A stretch of 64,000 bases of DNA from Lagopus muta (GCF_023343835.1 NC_064434.1:12071505-12135504), one strand, 5' to 3'. Shown: positions 39,501-49,570, numbered from the stretch's first letter. Notes: generated by a model not told the origin, from the letters alone. Numbers and translations: made by a program.

Positions 39501-42500
39501 AATTTGAGCTTCAAGCACTGAACACTCTAATAGTAACCTATTTCATGATAATATGAGAAGGGTCACTCTTGTAGGAAGTATGAAATGTGTGCTATATACC
39601 TTAAATACTTGAAACAGCTTGAAATCTCATTGCAGGCATATTTAATAAAAACCTATGTGCACTATGAAGTGCTTCAAGTTTGACAGATTGGTTATCACTA
39701 TCATAAAAAAAACCTACAATACTGAAATCTTCAAGTTTTACAGTATTGACAATTCACGAATAGCACAGACATTTCTGCTGTATTATTTATATTTATGTGT
39801 TATGCTCAAACATCTACGAACTCCTGACTTGCACTCTGCACAAAAACCAACACAGTTATTTTCAAAAATACATATTAAATATATATACAGATAACAGTTT
39901 TAGTGGTTCAACTGGTCCAAGTGATCCAACTGGAGACTGCTATAGCTTTTTTGGCAGATAAGTACATATTTTGAGTTCTTAAGAGTTTTTTGATTTCCAG
40001 CAATCACTGGTATGCAGGCTTCAATGACCTCACTTCCCATACACTAGGGTATGCAGATGGGTGTTCTACAAGCTAACAGTGAAAATAAGTAAAGAAATAA
40101 ATCCAAGAGATCAGTTAAACACTAACCTGTAACACACAGAAAAACTTTATCTTCTAAGAAAGTTATTATCATTGCTATCTAGCCATTATTTTAATTCTCA
40201 ATGTGCTAACAACTCCTGTTAAATTCATTAATATGCTTTAGTCCAAAAATAGCTTGAGGCTTTCATGGTATTTTTGCTTAGTGTTTTTATCTTAAGAAGT
40301 TAGCACTGCTGGGAAAGACAACTGATTGCTACAGCTAAGAACCAAGACACAAATTCTCTATTAAAAAGTAATGAATTTAGAAATGAATAGCAACATTACT
40401 ATCAATAAACATTTTAAGCCTACCTCACCGTAGCTGTCAAATTGCTTGTTGTGAGACTTCTTACCAGTTCCACCAAATCCAAAGCCAAATTTATCAGTAC
40501 CTGAAGATAACAAAGAGTAAAGCTTTTTACTATTTGGTTGACAGGTTACAGTTTTCACCACCCTTTGCTATCATTTATATTGCTGACTTCAACCTCTAAT
40601 GTTAAAAATACCACCTAATGCTAAGCAAAGACTTCTAGTTTTGACGTATTCTAAAACACAATCTTTGTATCAGTATACTGATTTATTTCACTAGTCACCT
40701 TCAATAAAATACTGAAATAAAGGGAAAAGGTCATTAGAAACATTAGCACCTTATACAGATTTTCTCCTTTAAGTAGAAGATTTGTACAAGTCTTGAACTC
40801 CCTGATACGGCGTCTCTTCCCTAGTCTCCCTTCTTTACAAGAAGAGAAAAGGATCACAGCCATTTCATGAATGTGACTATGAGAATTGTCTATGTAAATA
40901 TGAGGAAACTCACCCAAATCTAGTGAAGCCTGCATAGTTGACCAACCAACTCTGCACAAGCCTTGGTCATGACAAGACACTTCGTAGTAGTACTTTCCTT
41001 TAAAAGAGAAGGAAAAAAAGAAATCAAAACAAAGACCAAAACTTCAATTTCATTGAGGTGGTACAGTTAAGTGGACCAAGACAACGTATATCCAGTACTT
41101 CCATCTTCTACCATAAGAGTCATAAAAACCTCCACTGTGATAGGTATCTACAGAATTCTTTCACCCTATGTATGTGGATGGAGAAACATATCAGAGAACA
41201 GCAGTCCTAAGAAAGGTAAAGTGCGTGCTCGGAGGTAGTGTGTTGAAGTCTCTAAAAATTAAATAAGCTAGCAAGAGATCCGTGGTTTTGCAGAATCCAC
41301 AGCATCTGATTATAATCAAACCAACAGAGATCTGACAAATCAGTCCAAGATGATCAGCATGAACTAGCACTGATAATTAGCTGCGTGATTTTAACCACAT
41401 TCAAGTGGTTACTATGCACAGATGCACTATAAGATTCTGTGCACATCTGATGAAATAGACCGAGGGTCTTTATGAACTCAACTAGAATCACTGTAACATC
41501 AGCACAATTCTCTGCTTCCAAGTAACAGCTGGGACCAGACATCCAACTGCCGCTCTCACCAAGGTAACCACAAAATTTGTGTATGCATCTGTGTGGGGAA
41601 CATGTGAGGAAATAATTCCCATGTACAGTGCAGTTAGTGACTTCCTATTAATAACATCTGAATAAAATATGTTCAAGTGAAGATTGGTTATAATGGCATC
41701 TCCTCTGACTCCACATCCTATCAGAGGAGTTCAAAACAGCCTGAAGTTTGTTTTCTTTCCAAAGTCTTCAGCTAGCAATAAATTGAGTAATTGACATTCA
41801 CTTAGATATATATAGTAAATTTTAAATGCAATTGTCTACGTTAAGAATGGATGACAGGTGGGTATTTCAACTGAAATTTACAGGAAAGCCTCTGAAATAC
41901 ATTTTGTCCTTACCTTTAGTCACGCCTCTAGTTGCTCTGCATCCATGCCATTCTTTTACTTCTCTGCTTTGACAACACAGACCATCTGATCCAATTGCTG
42001 AAGATGACAAGAAAGCTTTAGTTTCAGAAATCACTTCTCCAATAGCTTTAAAAAAAAAATCTTTGGGTATATTTTAGTTTTATTCTGTTTCACAATGACA
42101 ACATTTAAGCATAAAGAACAACTGAAGTAGCATTAAAACAACTCACCAAAAGCTGATCCTCTGTCATATGGGTTCATCTGCCATTTATTGAGCACTAGGT
42201 TTGAAAGACAACAACAGAAAATGCATTAAGGCAACAAGATAAGCCTGGAGAACAAAACCTCAAAATTCACATTGTCTCTGCAGTCTAGCTTAATATTTTG
42301 GGAAGACAACCTTATTCCAAATCAATTAAAATGCCTTGGTCAAAGTGAATGCCTCCATCTTTGACACAGATGTATAATATGAAGGTATTCTATGTAAGTT
42401 TGGATTATTCCATTAAAGACAGCAGATTAACCTGCTTAAAAATTTGATACTAAAGATAAGCCAGAGGTTGAGATTTCATTTATTTATTTCTTAAGTTGAC

Positions 42501-45500
42501 TGCACTGTCAACATTGTAACAGTAGCTACAACTAACCTCTAAGTTGACAACTTCTTTAAGGTCTTTCTCCATCCTTTGTACAATTACAGTCAATGGCAAA
42601 TCTCAACCTCCAACTACTAAAGACTGGACATAGTAGCTTCCAAGATGCAAGTCTATGTAAATATTAGAAACTCCCATACTGTAAGAATAACAGCGTGGTT
42701 ACAAGCTATGCTGTATCAACAAGTTTTGGCCCTGTCCATTGCCAGTTCAATTTAACATTTCCTAATTCAAATTTGTAGCCACTCAAGGTGCTGTTACACA
42801 GCTTCCAAATTTAGCTAGGCAATAGAGAGAATACAACATTTACTCATTACAGCAGAATTGAAGTTACTACACTGTTGCCCAGACAGATAAGTCAGTCTAT
42901 ACCCAAAAAGGCTTTCAAGTCTGCACCTCAGGCTTATATAAGAGGCCCAAGCTGAGTATGTGATGTCACTGCTGATGCCTCATTTGTGCTAACAAGAGGA
43001 CTTCTAAAAAAAAGCGAAAACAAAAAAACAAAACAAAAACCTAAAAATCACCAAAAACCACTCATTTGAAATTGGTCATTACCACCATTTCACATCTTCC
43101 AAGAGAATAATCTAGCATGTATTCAAAAGAACATTGAATATGCAGCACTGTGGATTTGCCAACTTTAAGCTAAAGGCAACCAAGACTGTGCAGTCCAATG
43201 CATCGTGGTTCCTTCCACAAAAATCACATTATTTGTATTTGTAATTTTATAGAGTAATTACATTCTATTCACATTATCACAAATGAAAAGAGAAGATCCA
43301 TTTTAATTGCAAGTAAATTTTCTTTTACTTTGGGGTATTATGGAATCAACATGAATCAACAATACTCTAAACCTTCAAGTGGTATGGAAAAAAACTTACC
43401 TGCCCCACCAGTTTTAATAGTTGCTTTCCCTTTCTTCCCTTCCATTTGGTCCTTCAGAGTTTCATACACAATTTGGATAACTGGAATGCTGAAAGCCTAA
43501 AATATGAATTTATTTTGCTTCCACAATCTATACAGACATTCTCAGATATATAGTCAGCTTAGTTTTCAGTTGTAATACCCATGGGTTATAAAACATTTTA
43601 AAACAAGCACAAGCATATGCTTAAATACTTATACAAATGCATTCATATTCTCTTGGCATGTTAAGTATACATCACTAAGCACAATGCCTCTTGTGGCATA
43701 ATTGCTTTTATCACTACTACTTCTTGTATTAGATTTAAATTTGATTACTTACACCAGTTTTTCCACTCCCTGTTTCTGCAGCCTACAGGAAGAAAAAATT
43801 AAGAGTTTCATCAACTTCAACATTCACAGTAAAGATTGTTCAATGGTTCTATTCATACTTTTACCTCTGCATAATACAGAAAATCTCAGCTTCACATGAA
43901 TTAGATACAAATACAAATACACAAAATCTTTTCAATAAACTTGGAACATAAAAGCCTCCAGAGCTTACCAAAAGAACTATCTATACATGTCTGATTACAG
44001 AATCAAAGACAGAGACATAATGTAGAGATATTCAGGTATCAAGAGATAATCAGGTATCTTCAAGGTTTTTGACAATGAAGCAGTTATTGAGACACACTGA
44101 GACAGTTATTGACACATTAGTCATGTTCCATGCAGATCTGTATCATCTGTTTACAACAAAGAGCAGATGAAATCAGATGGATTTCATTCATGTAGCAGTG
44201 CCTGTCAAACATTGAAGCATAAGAAGAATGAATTCCATCTTAAGGAACAGCTGGAACTACAGTAGGAACTCAAAGTGTTTTTTATCTAAGGATGTACTTC
44301 TTACAGAAGGACTGAAGATTTAGTATAACTACACTAGTTCCATCACTTCTGGAAGGATGGAAATAATGCACAAAGAATATTCATTTGAGGACTATCCTGC
44401 ATACTTACCATGAGTACATCACCACCTCCCAGAATCAATGGGATAGATTCTGCTTGAATATCTGTAGGAAGACTAGAGGAAAAAAAGCAAACATTAACAT
44501 AACTAGAAGTTATTTGAAAACAATTTTTGTTTGTACAGGAACTCACAAAACCCACCTTGACATACCACATAGGCAAGGTTCGAAATAGCAGGTAAAAGTT
44601 ATTTTTCCTGGCTTGCAGCTAAAGAAGTGAAAATGCCAAGATTTCCAAGGAAGGTTTAGAATATGTCATGTACCTTACAAGAAGGGACAAGTAGACGCAG
44701 TGTATTCAGTTGTACCCTGACGAGATGGCTATATCATACATCAGTATATAACAAGAAAAAGAGAACTTTATTCTCTGATTTCCTTTCTTCCAGTGTTGTT
44801 CACTTTTAGAGTCATCTACATATCCCTCATTTACAAGATTACTACTCAAAACTGGAAAAGAACAAAAGTAAACGTAACCAATATTTTCAATCAATCTCAG
44901 ATGATTAATACTAAGCATGCAGGTAAAGATGTAATTTGCATGGACAGTCTTGTTCCAAATGACAACTCAAAGTAAAATATTTTAGTCAAACGAGCAACTA
45001 GCATGAGGAAGAGTAATTTTTGTTGAACGACGTACTCAGGCATCGACACTGAAGAACAGGAACTCCAAATGCAGTCTGGAAAACACTAAACTGGTATCAA
45101 CTAGATAACAGTATTTCCAGCAGTCTCACAATGCATAATAAATCAACCAGAAGCACAGCGTCTTTTATCAAAGAATACTAAAGCTGTCATAATTTGCTTG
45201 TCCAAGTTTGTGTGTTACTACTACAGTTGCAGTTTGTGTTTTTCAGTCTCTCACACTGTAAAGAAATACAAGCGATGCAGAACTTGAGAAAAAAAAAAAA
45301 AAAAAAAAAAAAAACCACAAGTATTTTAAGCATGTGATACAGTACTGAAAAACAAGATAGATTTTGCCAGGCTCAAAAGCATGCCTACTTACAGCCAATC
45401 CATCTCCTCCACTGCTTGAGCTATTTCAGGCATAACACCCATTTCTGTAAGGAAAAAAAAAAAAAAAAGTAAAGAAAACACACCTAACAAGCAGTGTTAG

Positions 45501-48500
45501 TTACCTCAACATAGCCCAAAATGAATCATTGATACTTGGAGATATGCAACCACAGACAGATGTAATGAGGCACAACTTTTGGCAACAGTATATGCAACTT
45601 TCTCTACAGAACTTGAGTGATTGATAAGAAACATTCTCCCTTCTCAGGCCTACTTTTGGCAATTCTCCCCAGCTTTAGTGGTCATGCAAAGAGCCAGGGA
45701 ATCCTGGATTCTTTTCTCCAAGGGAAAGCAAATAACATACTAGCAAATAAAACATCCAGGTAGCTAAGTACTACTTCAAGAGCACATACTTTTCATGTTC
45801 GCAAATCTAAGAGAACAGTCCAAACAAACAGCAGGACAGACTTTGTTTTTACTGAGATCTTAAGTTTCTACAATCAAAATGCAAACAAAAAAGGACTGTG
45901 TATGAAAAAAAGGACTTGGATGCTTAAGTTTCTTTTCACCAGAACTTTCCATACATAGCTATAACAAGTATATTAACAAGAGACTGTTTCAATTTTGATA
46001 CAATTAGTAATCACATCCAGCATCCAGTGATTATGTTATTACAGTTTTTACAGGATTTTTTACGGTTTTTTTTTTTTTTTTTAAACACTAGTACAGTTTT
46101 TTTTTTTTTTTTTTATTACAGCAAACTCATCGAAGTCAGAGGCTAAAAATATGAAGTCACATAGAAAAGGTTGTAAGTCCATACACAAATTCTCTCAAAT
46201 TGAAACAAATAATAAAAAAGCCAGCACCTATTTAATGACAATATTCCAACATCAACAAAACTGATGGTTACCTCCCCAGGTCCATAATCTCACACTAAAT
46301 CTATTAAATACCAATATACAGGTTCTTACAGAAAGGTTTTACAAACTAGTCTTCACCTTGTCACATGTTGACTTTCTTTGTGAAATATATTTTTTCCCTG
46401 ATATATAAATTTAGACATATATAAAAACGGAAACTCACAGAATCACCAGGGTTGGAAAAGACATCCAAGATCTAGTCCAACCACCCACCTATCACCAATA
46501 CTTCCCCACTAAACCATAACTCTCAGTACAACATCTAAACGTTTCTTGAACACCCCCAGTGATAGTGGCTCAGTCATCTCTCTGGGCAGTCTGTTCCAGC
46601 ACCTGAGCACTCCTTTGGAGAATAAATTTGTCCTAATATTCAACTTAATATCCAACCTGAACCTCTAATGGTGCAAATTGAGACCATTCTTTCTTGTCTG
46701 CATTGCCAGTTGTATATATACACACACACCTGTATATGTACACAAAGAATGGGGTTTATATACTCGGATTTATCCAGCCAAAAATTATTCTAACATTTGC
46801 TGTAGTAATTTAAATGCTATGAAAAATGGGAATTACTTAGTGACTTGTTTTCAGAAAGCTTCAGTTTTCAAGTATTAATTTTTAATCCTAAAATCTTACA
46901 TAAGCCACATGAGTAAAAAGAAGAAATTAAGTGCAAATTAGAAATAAATCCCTTACACATTTTTTCCCATTTCTAATATACTTCCAGTTTATGCCAATTA
47001 AGTTCTTGTATTCAGATTGTTCCTTAGGAGAAGAGAAAGCTCAGGGGAGACTCAAGAGTGGCCTCCCAGTAACTAATGTGGGGCAATAAGAAAGAAGGGG
47101 ACAGATTCTTTAGCAGACTCTTCTGCTGTGATAGGACAAGGAGAAATGGTTTCAAATTAAAAGAGTGAAGGTTTAGACTGGTTATAAGAAAAATAGCTTT
47201 TTTGCCATAAAGGTGGCAAGTCACTGAAGCAGGTTGCCCAGAGATGCAGCAGATGCCGTGTTCACATTAAAGGTCAGGCTGGACAGGGCTCTGAGCAACC
47301 TGATCTAGCTGCAGATGCCCCTGTTCATTGCATAGTGGTTGTACTAGGTGACCTTTAAGGGTCCATCTCAACTGAAATAACTATATTACATTTAATTAAA
47401 ACCACTATCAACAAAATTAGGCAATTTTTCCTCAACTACACAATCCTGTCTACCATCTACATTCATTTTCAGGTCTAAGGAAAGAATTACAATATTTTCT
47501 TAATCACAGAATCACAGAATTGTAGGGGTTCATTAGTACCACTCCTTAGTTTCAGCTGAGAAATTATTGTTTTTTTCAGAGTGTCTGGAATGTTTGGGTT
47601 GTAGGAAAAAAATAATATTAACACACTGATGTTTACAACTGCTGCTAAACAATATTATACAGAGCCAATGTCATCCTAGTTTCCCAGTAGAGGACCAAGG
47701 AGGGAACAGAATCAAGACAGCTAACTTAGACTGACCAAAGGGATATTCTGTGCCATATGACATCATGCAGAAGTTCTGAAGTGGGTGGGAGTTCATGTTG
47801 CTCTCTTCCACTGCTAAGGGGGTTAGTTGGGCACTGGTCAGGGTTTGGTAAGCAACTGCTTGTGCATCACTTACTATATACATTCTTACATATATTTATA
47901 TACGTTCTTTCATATATATATGTATATATATACAGATGTATATATATGTCATAATTAATATCCTTTTCCTTTTCTCCACCTTAGGAAATAGTTTTATCAC
48001 AATCCACGAGAACCAATGAGTTCTTGTTTTTCACCTTTTCATTCTCTCCCCATTTCCAGTAGAATGGGGAGTAATGGGCAGCAAGCCCACGTGTGGTGCT
48101 TAGCCATCTGCCAAGGTAAACTGTAACAGTCATTTTAACAACCAGTGTCATGCCTGAAAGTTGAAATAGCAGATCTGACCAGACTGTGTTAACACAGGGT
48201 GCTTTGGTAGTTTGATAATTGCTTGTCATGTTAATTTTTTCCCTATTTATGGAGCTCCTTGAGACTTCTCACATATCTATACTGTGTAGCACCTTACTAT
48301 CTATTTTCCCCGCTGTTTTGTCTTTATGTGTGTGTGAGGGTGGAGAGGAGGAGGAAAGAAAAGAAAAGTCAACACAACTAGTAAATGATTCTCCCTCCTT
48401 CAGGAATAACCACAAGATGTCTTAGAAAAGTTCTCCAAAATCACTTAATTCTAAACCCTGCCCCAGGCAGTGGTGTCCATTACTAAACCAGGCACTTGAT

Positions 48501-49006
48501 CAGGTATCCTTGAATAACTTCAGTTTGCATACATATTTTAATCTCTAAAACAGAAGCGGATTTCTCCCATTAAAAACGCTAGCTGAACACTGCAATACAC
48601 AGATCAGTTATTACAAGCTCTGCTGGAGAAGCCAGTCCACCCGAGAAATAAGCCTAGACTTTTAAAGTAGCCCTAATTAGCCTGCGTACTACCTTCCCAC
48701 TAAAACGTGCAAATTACCTCCAGTAAACGTGCCTGAAGGCCTGCAAAAGCCTAGGAAGAGCACTTATGTCCCCACAGGCTTCTCCACCCGCAGGCACACA
48801 CTGCAGCGAGCGCAGAGCAGGCCTGTGCCACGCTGACAGTGCCAGCCAGCCCCACGTCGTGAAGAGACGGCGAACACCTGCCCCCACCCCTACAGAACGC
48901 CGGCAGCCTAAAGCCGTAAGAGCCACCTTAACACTTCGTACCAGCAGTACGTAGGACCAACCAACCCCCTCCTGCCTCATCTCCACGTACCCGAGAACGC
49001 CGCCAT
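27378..49006 (-). CDS. DDX1: DDX1, ATP-dependent DEAD-box RNA helicase (complete, 26 coding exons)
   Basis: The joined exons give 2,223 nt, that is 740 residues plus a TGA stop, the same length as human DDX1 as I recall it. All 25 introns are GT-AG and every phase closes. Visible motifs in order are Walker A GSGKTG (lysine 52), a SPRY domain (about residues 70-250), motif Ia PSREL, TPGR, DEAD (370-373, split between exons 15 and 16), [23 protein letters not shown] and HRIGRVGR. The family unwinds RNA and RNA-DNA hybrids. DDX1 belongs to the RTCB tRNA-splicing ligase complex and acts in 3' mRNA processing and double-strand-break repair, in nucleus and cytoplasm. The gene is divergent from NBAS, with 564 bp between start codons. 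Introns not listed separately hold only AT-rich unique sequence that I do not recognise. The gene identity is certain. Exact UTR ends are not visible. Confidence 0.98.
27751..27871 (-). CDS. DDX1: DDX1 exon 25 (residues 658-698)
   Basis: Acceptor cttcag, donor gtaagt. It encodes [20 protein letters not shown] and [17 protein letters not shown] from the C-terminal extension. Confidence 0.97.
28591..28686 (-). CDS. DDX1: DDX1 exon 24 (residues 626-657)
   Basis: Acceptor ttctag, donor gtaaac. It encodes [18 protein letters not shown] and a cysteine-containing C-terminal segment ending IWYNEMQ, specific to DDX1. Confidence 0.97.
28910..28952 (-). CDS. DDX1: DDX1 exon 23 (residues 611-625)
   Basis: Acceptor tttcag, donor gtaagt. 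It encodes [14 protein letters not shown], immediately after motif VI. Confidence 0.96.
28999..29045. repeat. A-rich low-complexity tract in DDX1 intron 22
   Basis: Runs of A interrupted by single T, about 47 bp. On the DDX1 strand it is a T-rich tract some 50 nt after the exon 22 donor. Confidence 0.93.
29099..29171 (-). CDS. DDX1: DDX1 exon 22, motif VI (residues 587-611)
   Basis: Acceptor tacag, donor gtatgt. It encodes [20 protein letters not shown] and [11 protein letters not shown] is motif VI, with the arginine finger. Confidence 0.98.
29211..29320 (-). mobile_element. CR1 LINE 3' fragment in DDX1 intron 21
   Basis: aagaatcatagaatggccta, then tgaaaaggaccataattatc and ttcaactcccctgctatgtc. 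Same orientation as DDX1. Confidence 0.85.
30007..30079 (-). CDS. DDX1: DDX1 exon 21, motif V (residues 563-587)
   Basis: Acceptor tcacag, donor gtaaga. It encodes [20 protein letters not shown], motif V. The AGA first codon gives arginine where the human protein, as I recall, has lysine. Confidence 0.97.
30635..30726 (-). CDS. DDX1: DDX1 exon 20, motif IVa (residues 532-562)
   Basis: Acceptor tttcag, donor gtgatg. It encodes [19 protein letters not shown] and [16 protein letters not shown] corresponds to the 'LHG' element of RecA domain 2. Confidence 0.97.
31410..31556 (-). CDS. DDX1: DDX1 exon 19, motif IV (residues 483-532)
   Basis: Acceptor acttag, donor gtaatg. It encodes [18 protein letters not shown] and then [15 protein letters not shown], helicase motif IV, ending in FIQQGG. 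Confidence 0.98.
31999..32050 (-). CDS. DDX1: DDX1 exon 18 (residues 466-483)
   Basis: Acceptor tcctag, donor gtaatc. It encodes [17 protein letters not shown], an inter-domain linker. Confidence 0.95.
32357..32385. repeat. Perfect 14-bp inverted repeat in DDX1 intron 17
   Basis: Arms ctgtgagtgcttct and agaagcactcacag are separated by one G. It would form a stable hairpin or cruciform. Confidence 0.95.
32386..32423. repeat. 19-bp perfect tandem duplication
   Basis: The unit aaataatttttaaaattag occurs twice, head to tail, directly after the inverted repeat. Confidence 0.95.
33854..34042 (-). CDS. DDX1: DDX1 exon 17, motif III SAT (residues 403-465)
   Basis: Acceptor tcttag, donor gtaagt. 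It encodes [16 protein letters not shown], with the SAT motif that couples ATP hydrolysis to unwinding, then the linker to RecA domain 2 ending [11 protein letters not shown]. It is the largest coding exon (189 nt). Confidence 0.98.
34595..34684 (-). CDS. DDX1: DDX1 exon 16, DEAD box end (residues 373-402)
   Basis: Acceptor atgtag, donor gtatga. It opens with the last aspartate of DEAD, followed by [14 protein letters not shown]. Ninety nt, phase 0 on both sides. Confidence 0.97.
35384..35482 (-). CDS. DDX1: DDX1 exon 15, motif Ib and first part of DEAD box (residues 340-372)
   Basis: Acceptor tcacag, donor gtatgt. It encodes [14 protein letters not shown] (motif Ib TPGR) and ends FLVLDEA. 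The final D of DEAD is the first codon of the next exon. Confidence 0.98.
36507..36567 (-). CDS. DDX1: DDX1 exon 14, motif GG region (residues 319-339)
   Basis: Acceptor ttatag, donor gtaaga. It encodes [20 protein letters not shown], with the conserved GG motif of RecA domain 1. Confidence 0.97.
37375..37513 (-). CDS. DDX1: DDX1 exon 13, helicase motif Ia (residues 273-319)
   Basis: Acceptor tcttag, donor gtaaca. It encodes [19 protein letters not shown], with the motif Ia PSREL, then the helix reaching DNPKLR. Confidence 0.98.
37977..38091 (-). CDS. DDX1: DDX1 exon 12, end of SPRY (residues 235-273)
   Basis: Acceptor atctag, donor gtaggt. It encodes [20 protein letters not shown] and a linker ending KSQHT, which returns the chain to RecA domain 1. 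Confidence 0.97.
38901..38977 (-). CDS. DDX1: DDX1 exon 11, SPRY domain (residues 209-234)
   Basis: Acceptor tttcag, donor gtaact. It encodes [19 protein letters not shown] and AACVLK, the last main SPRY strands. Confidence 0.97.
39084..39156 (-). CDS. DDX1: DDX1 exon 10, SPRY domain (residues 185-209)
   Basis: Acceptor ttatag, donor gtaagt. It encodes [17 protein letters not shown] and IKFSKNG, the signature SPRY strand 'F(S/T)KNG'. Confidence 0.97.
40424..40500 (-). CDS. DDX1: DDX1 exon 9, SPRY domain (residues 159-184)
   Basis: Acceptor cttcag, donor gtaggc. It encodes [20 protein letters not shown], a typical glycine-rich SPRY strand-loop. The exon ends after GGT GAG in phase 0. Confidence 0.97.
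40914..40997 (-). CDS. DDX1: DDX1 exon 8, SPRY domain (residues 131-159)
   Basis: Acceptor ttaaag, donor gtgagt. It encodes [19 protein letters not shown] and the following SPRY core residues up to SLDLG. Confidence 0.97.
41914..41997 (-). CDS. DDX1: DDX1 exon 7 (residues 103-131)
   Basis: Acceptor cttcag, donor gtaagg. It encodes [20 protein letters not shown] and the start of the SPRY beta sandwich. Confidence 0.96.
42147..42194 (-). CDS. DDX1: DDX1 exon 6 (residues 87-103)
   Basis: Acceptor acctag, donor gtgagt. It encodes [15 protein letters not shown], the beginning of the SPRY region. Confidence 0.96.
43400..43496 (-). CDS. DDX1: DDX1 exon 5 (residues 55-87)
   Basis: Acceptor ttttag, donor gtaagt. 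It encodes [16 protein letters not shown] and then a lysine/glycine-rich linker (EGKKGK) leading into the SPRY insertion. Confidence 0.97.
43753..43782 (-). CDS. DDX1: DDX1 exon 4, 30-nt exon carrying the Walker A loop (residues 45-54)
   Basis: Acceptor ctgtag, donor gtaagt. The ten codons encode [10 protein letters not shown], the ATP-binding P-loop with lysine 52. Both flanking introns are phase 0, so the exon is symmetric and could be skipped in frame. Confidence 0.97.
44409..44472 (-). CDS. DDX1: DDX1 exon 3 (residues 23-44)
   Basis: Acceptor ctctag and donor gtaagt. It encodes [20 protein letters not shown], the Q-motif region that contacts the adenine. It ends in phase 0, immediately before the Walker A exon. 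Confidence 0.97.
45289..45314. repeat. A26 homopolymer in DDX1 intron 2
   Basis: Uninterrupted A run; on the DDX1 strand it is poly-T. No retrocopy body lies beside it. Confidence 0.93.
45393..45444 (-). CDS. DDX1: DDX1 exon 2 (residues 6-23)
   Basis: Acceptor ttacag and donor gtaagt. It encodes [17 protein letters not shown], the helix before the Q-motif region of the helicase core. Confidence 0.96.
46066..46114. repeat. Paired poly-T tracts in DDX1 intron 1
   Basis: A T17 run (46066-46082) and a T18 run (46097-46114) separated by aaacactagtacag. Confidence 0.9.
46433..46700 (-). mobile_element. CR1 LINE 3' fragment in DDX1 intron 1
   Basis: ctcacagaatcaccagggtt, tggaaaagacatccaagatc, then the ctctctgggcagtctgttcc and gcactcctttggagaata blocks. 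Confidence 0.9.
47027..47385 (+). mobile_element. CR1 LINE 3' fragment in DDX1 intron 1 (antisense to DDX1)
   Basis: Plus-strand landmarks gataggacaaggagaaatgg, aagcaggttgcccagagatg, acctgatctagctgcagatg and the tail region. The octamer tail itself is degraded. Confidence 0.88.
47503..47545 (-). mobile_element. CR1 LINE tail remnant
   Basis: aatcacagaatcacagaatt followed by gtaggggttc. Only the extreme 3' end, about 40 bp. Confidence 0.55.
47886..47950. repeat. AT/TATA-rich microsatellite in DDX1 intron 1
   Basis: Interrupted (TA)n and TATG units over about 65 bp. Confidence 0.85.
48991..49006 (-). CDS. DDX1: DDX1 exon 1 (coding part, residues 1-6)
   Basis: ATG GCG GCG TTC TCG G, then donor gtacgt. 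It encodes MAAFS and the first base of the next glutamate codon. The start sits in an AAGATGG context (A at -3, G at +4) inside a CpG-rich promoter. The short coding part and first-codon match fit the DDX1 family. Confidence 0.93.
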
Positions 49007-49009
49007 CTT
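49000..49009 (-). promoter_or_regulatory. YY1-type site over the DDX1 start codon
   Basis: The plus strand reads CCGCCATCTT, the classic YY1 core. Its reverse complement, AAGATGGCGG, contains the DDX1 initiation codon. YY1 sites at this position are typical of TATA-less housekeeping promoters. Confidence 0.6.
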
Positions 49010-49306
49010 CACGGCGCCTCCAGCCGCTCCTACCTATCCGCACTACGCATGCGTGGTGCGTGTCCTTTGCTACGTGGCTCCGGCTGGGAAGCAGGGAGCG
49101 CTGCCTGCACGGCCGGCTTTAAACGTTCCGGGTGGGTTTGGGATGCGAAGTTCGCTTTACATTTGTGCGCAGCGCTGCGGTGTTGTGTCCTTGCGTAGTT
49201 TTTGGTATAATGCAGCTGTGAGCTTTGTGTGTGAAATATTTTTTTTGTTTACTTTTTTTTTTTGTCTGAATAACGTTGAGACAAGTTAAAGGCAAGAGAT
49301 TGTTGC

Positions 49307-49316
49307 TATAAAAATA
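49307..49316 (+). promoter_or_regulatory. TATA-like element between the two start codons
   Basis: TATAAAAATA on the plus strand, about 255 bp before the NBAS ATG, within the T-rich linker. It matches the TATA consensus, but housekeeping CpG promoters seldom depend on one, so function is uncertain. Confidence 0.3.
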
Positions 49317-49570
49317 CAATTCGATTCCAAATGCAGAGCTTTTTTTTTTTCTTTCTCTTTTTTTTCTCCCCCACCCTTATCGTGCAGTTGCCCAGCGGTA
49401 GGTGCCTTGCAGCCGCTCAGGCAGCGGTGGCAGCTGCCCGTCGTCCCGCCGCCCCGCAGCGCGGCGCCAAAGGGGTTAAGGGCCGCCTGCCGCGCGAAGC
49501 CGTCCGCGCCGCTGTCTTGGCCTCCGCCGGGCACCGTCGTCGCTGCGGTTGTGGGAGGGTCCGGGCTAGC

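Noticed and set aside
41341-41400. Possible C/D snoRNA in DDX1 intron 7 (gatgatcagc ... ctgata)
   Set aside because: Box spacing is too short and no terminal stem is visible.
45289-45314. A26 run as a retrocopy tail
   Set aside because: No gene-derived sequence lies beside it; better read as a homopolymer microsatellite.
48714-49043. Minus-strand open frame of 109 codons across the DDX1 start
   Set aside because: It reads through the exon 1 donor into intron 1 in a different frame from the DDX1 start. DDX1 exon 1 explains the locus.
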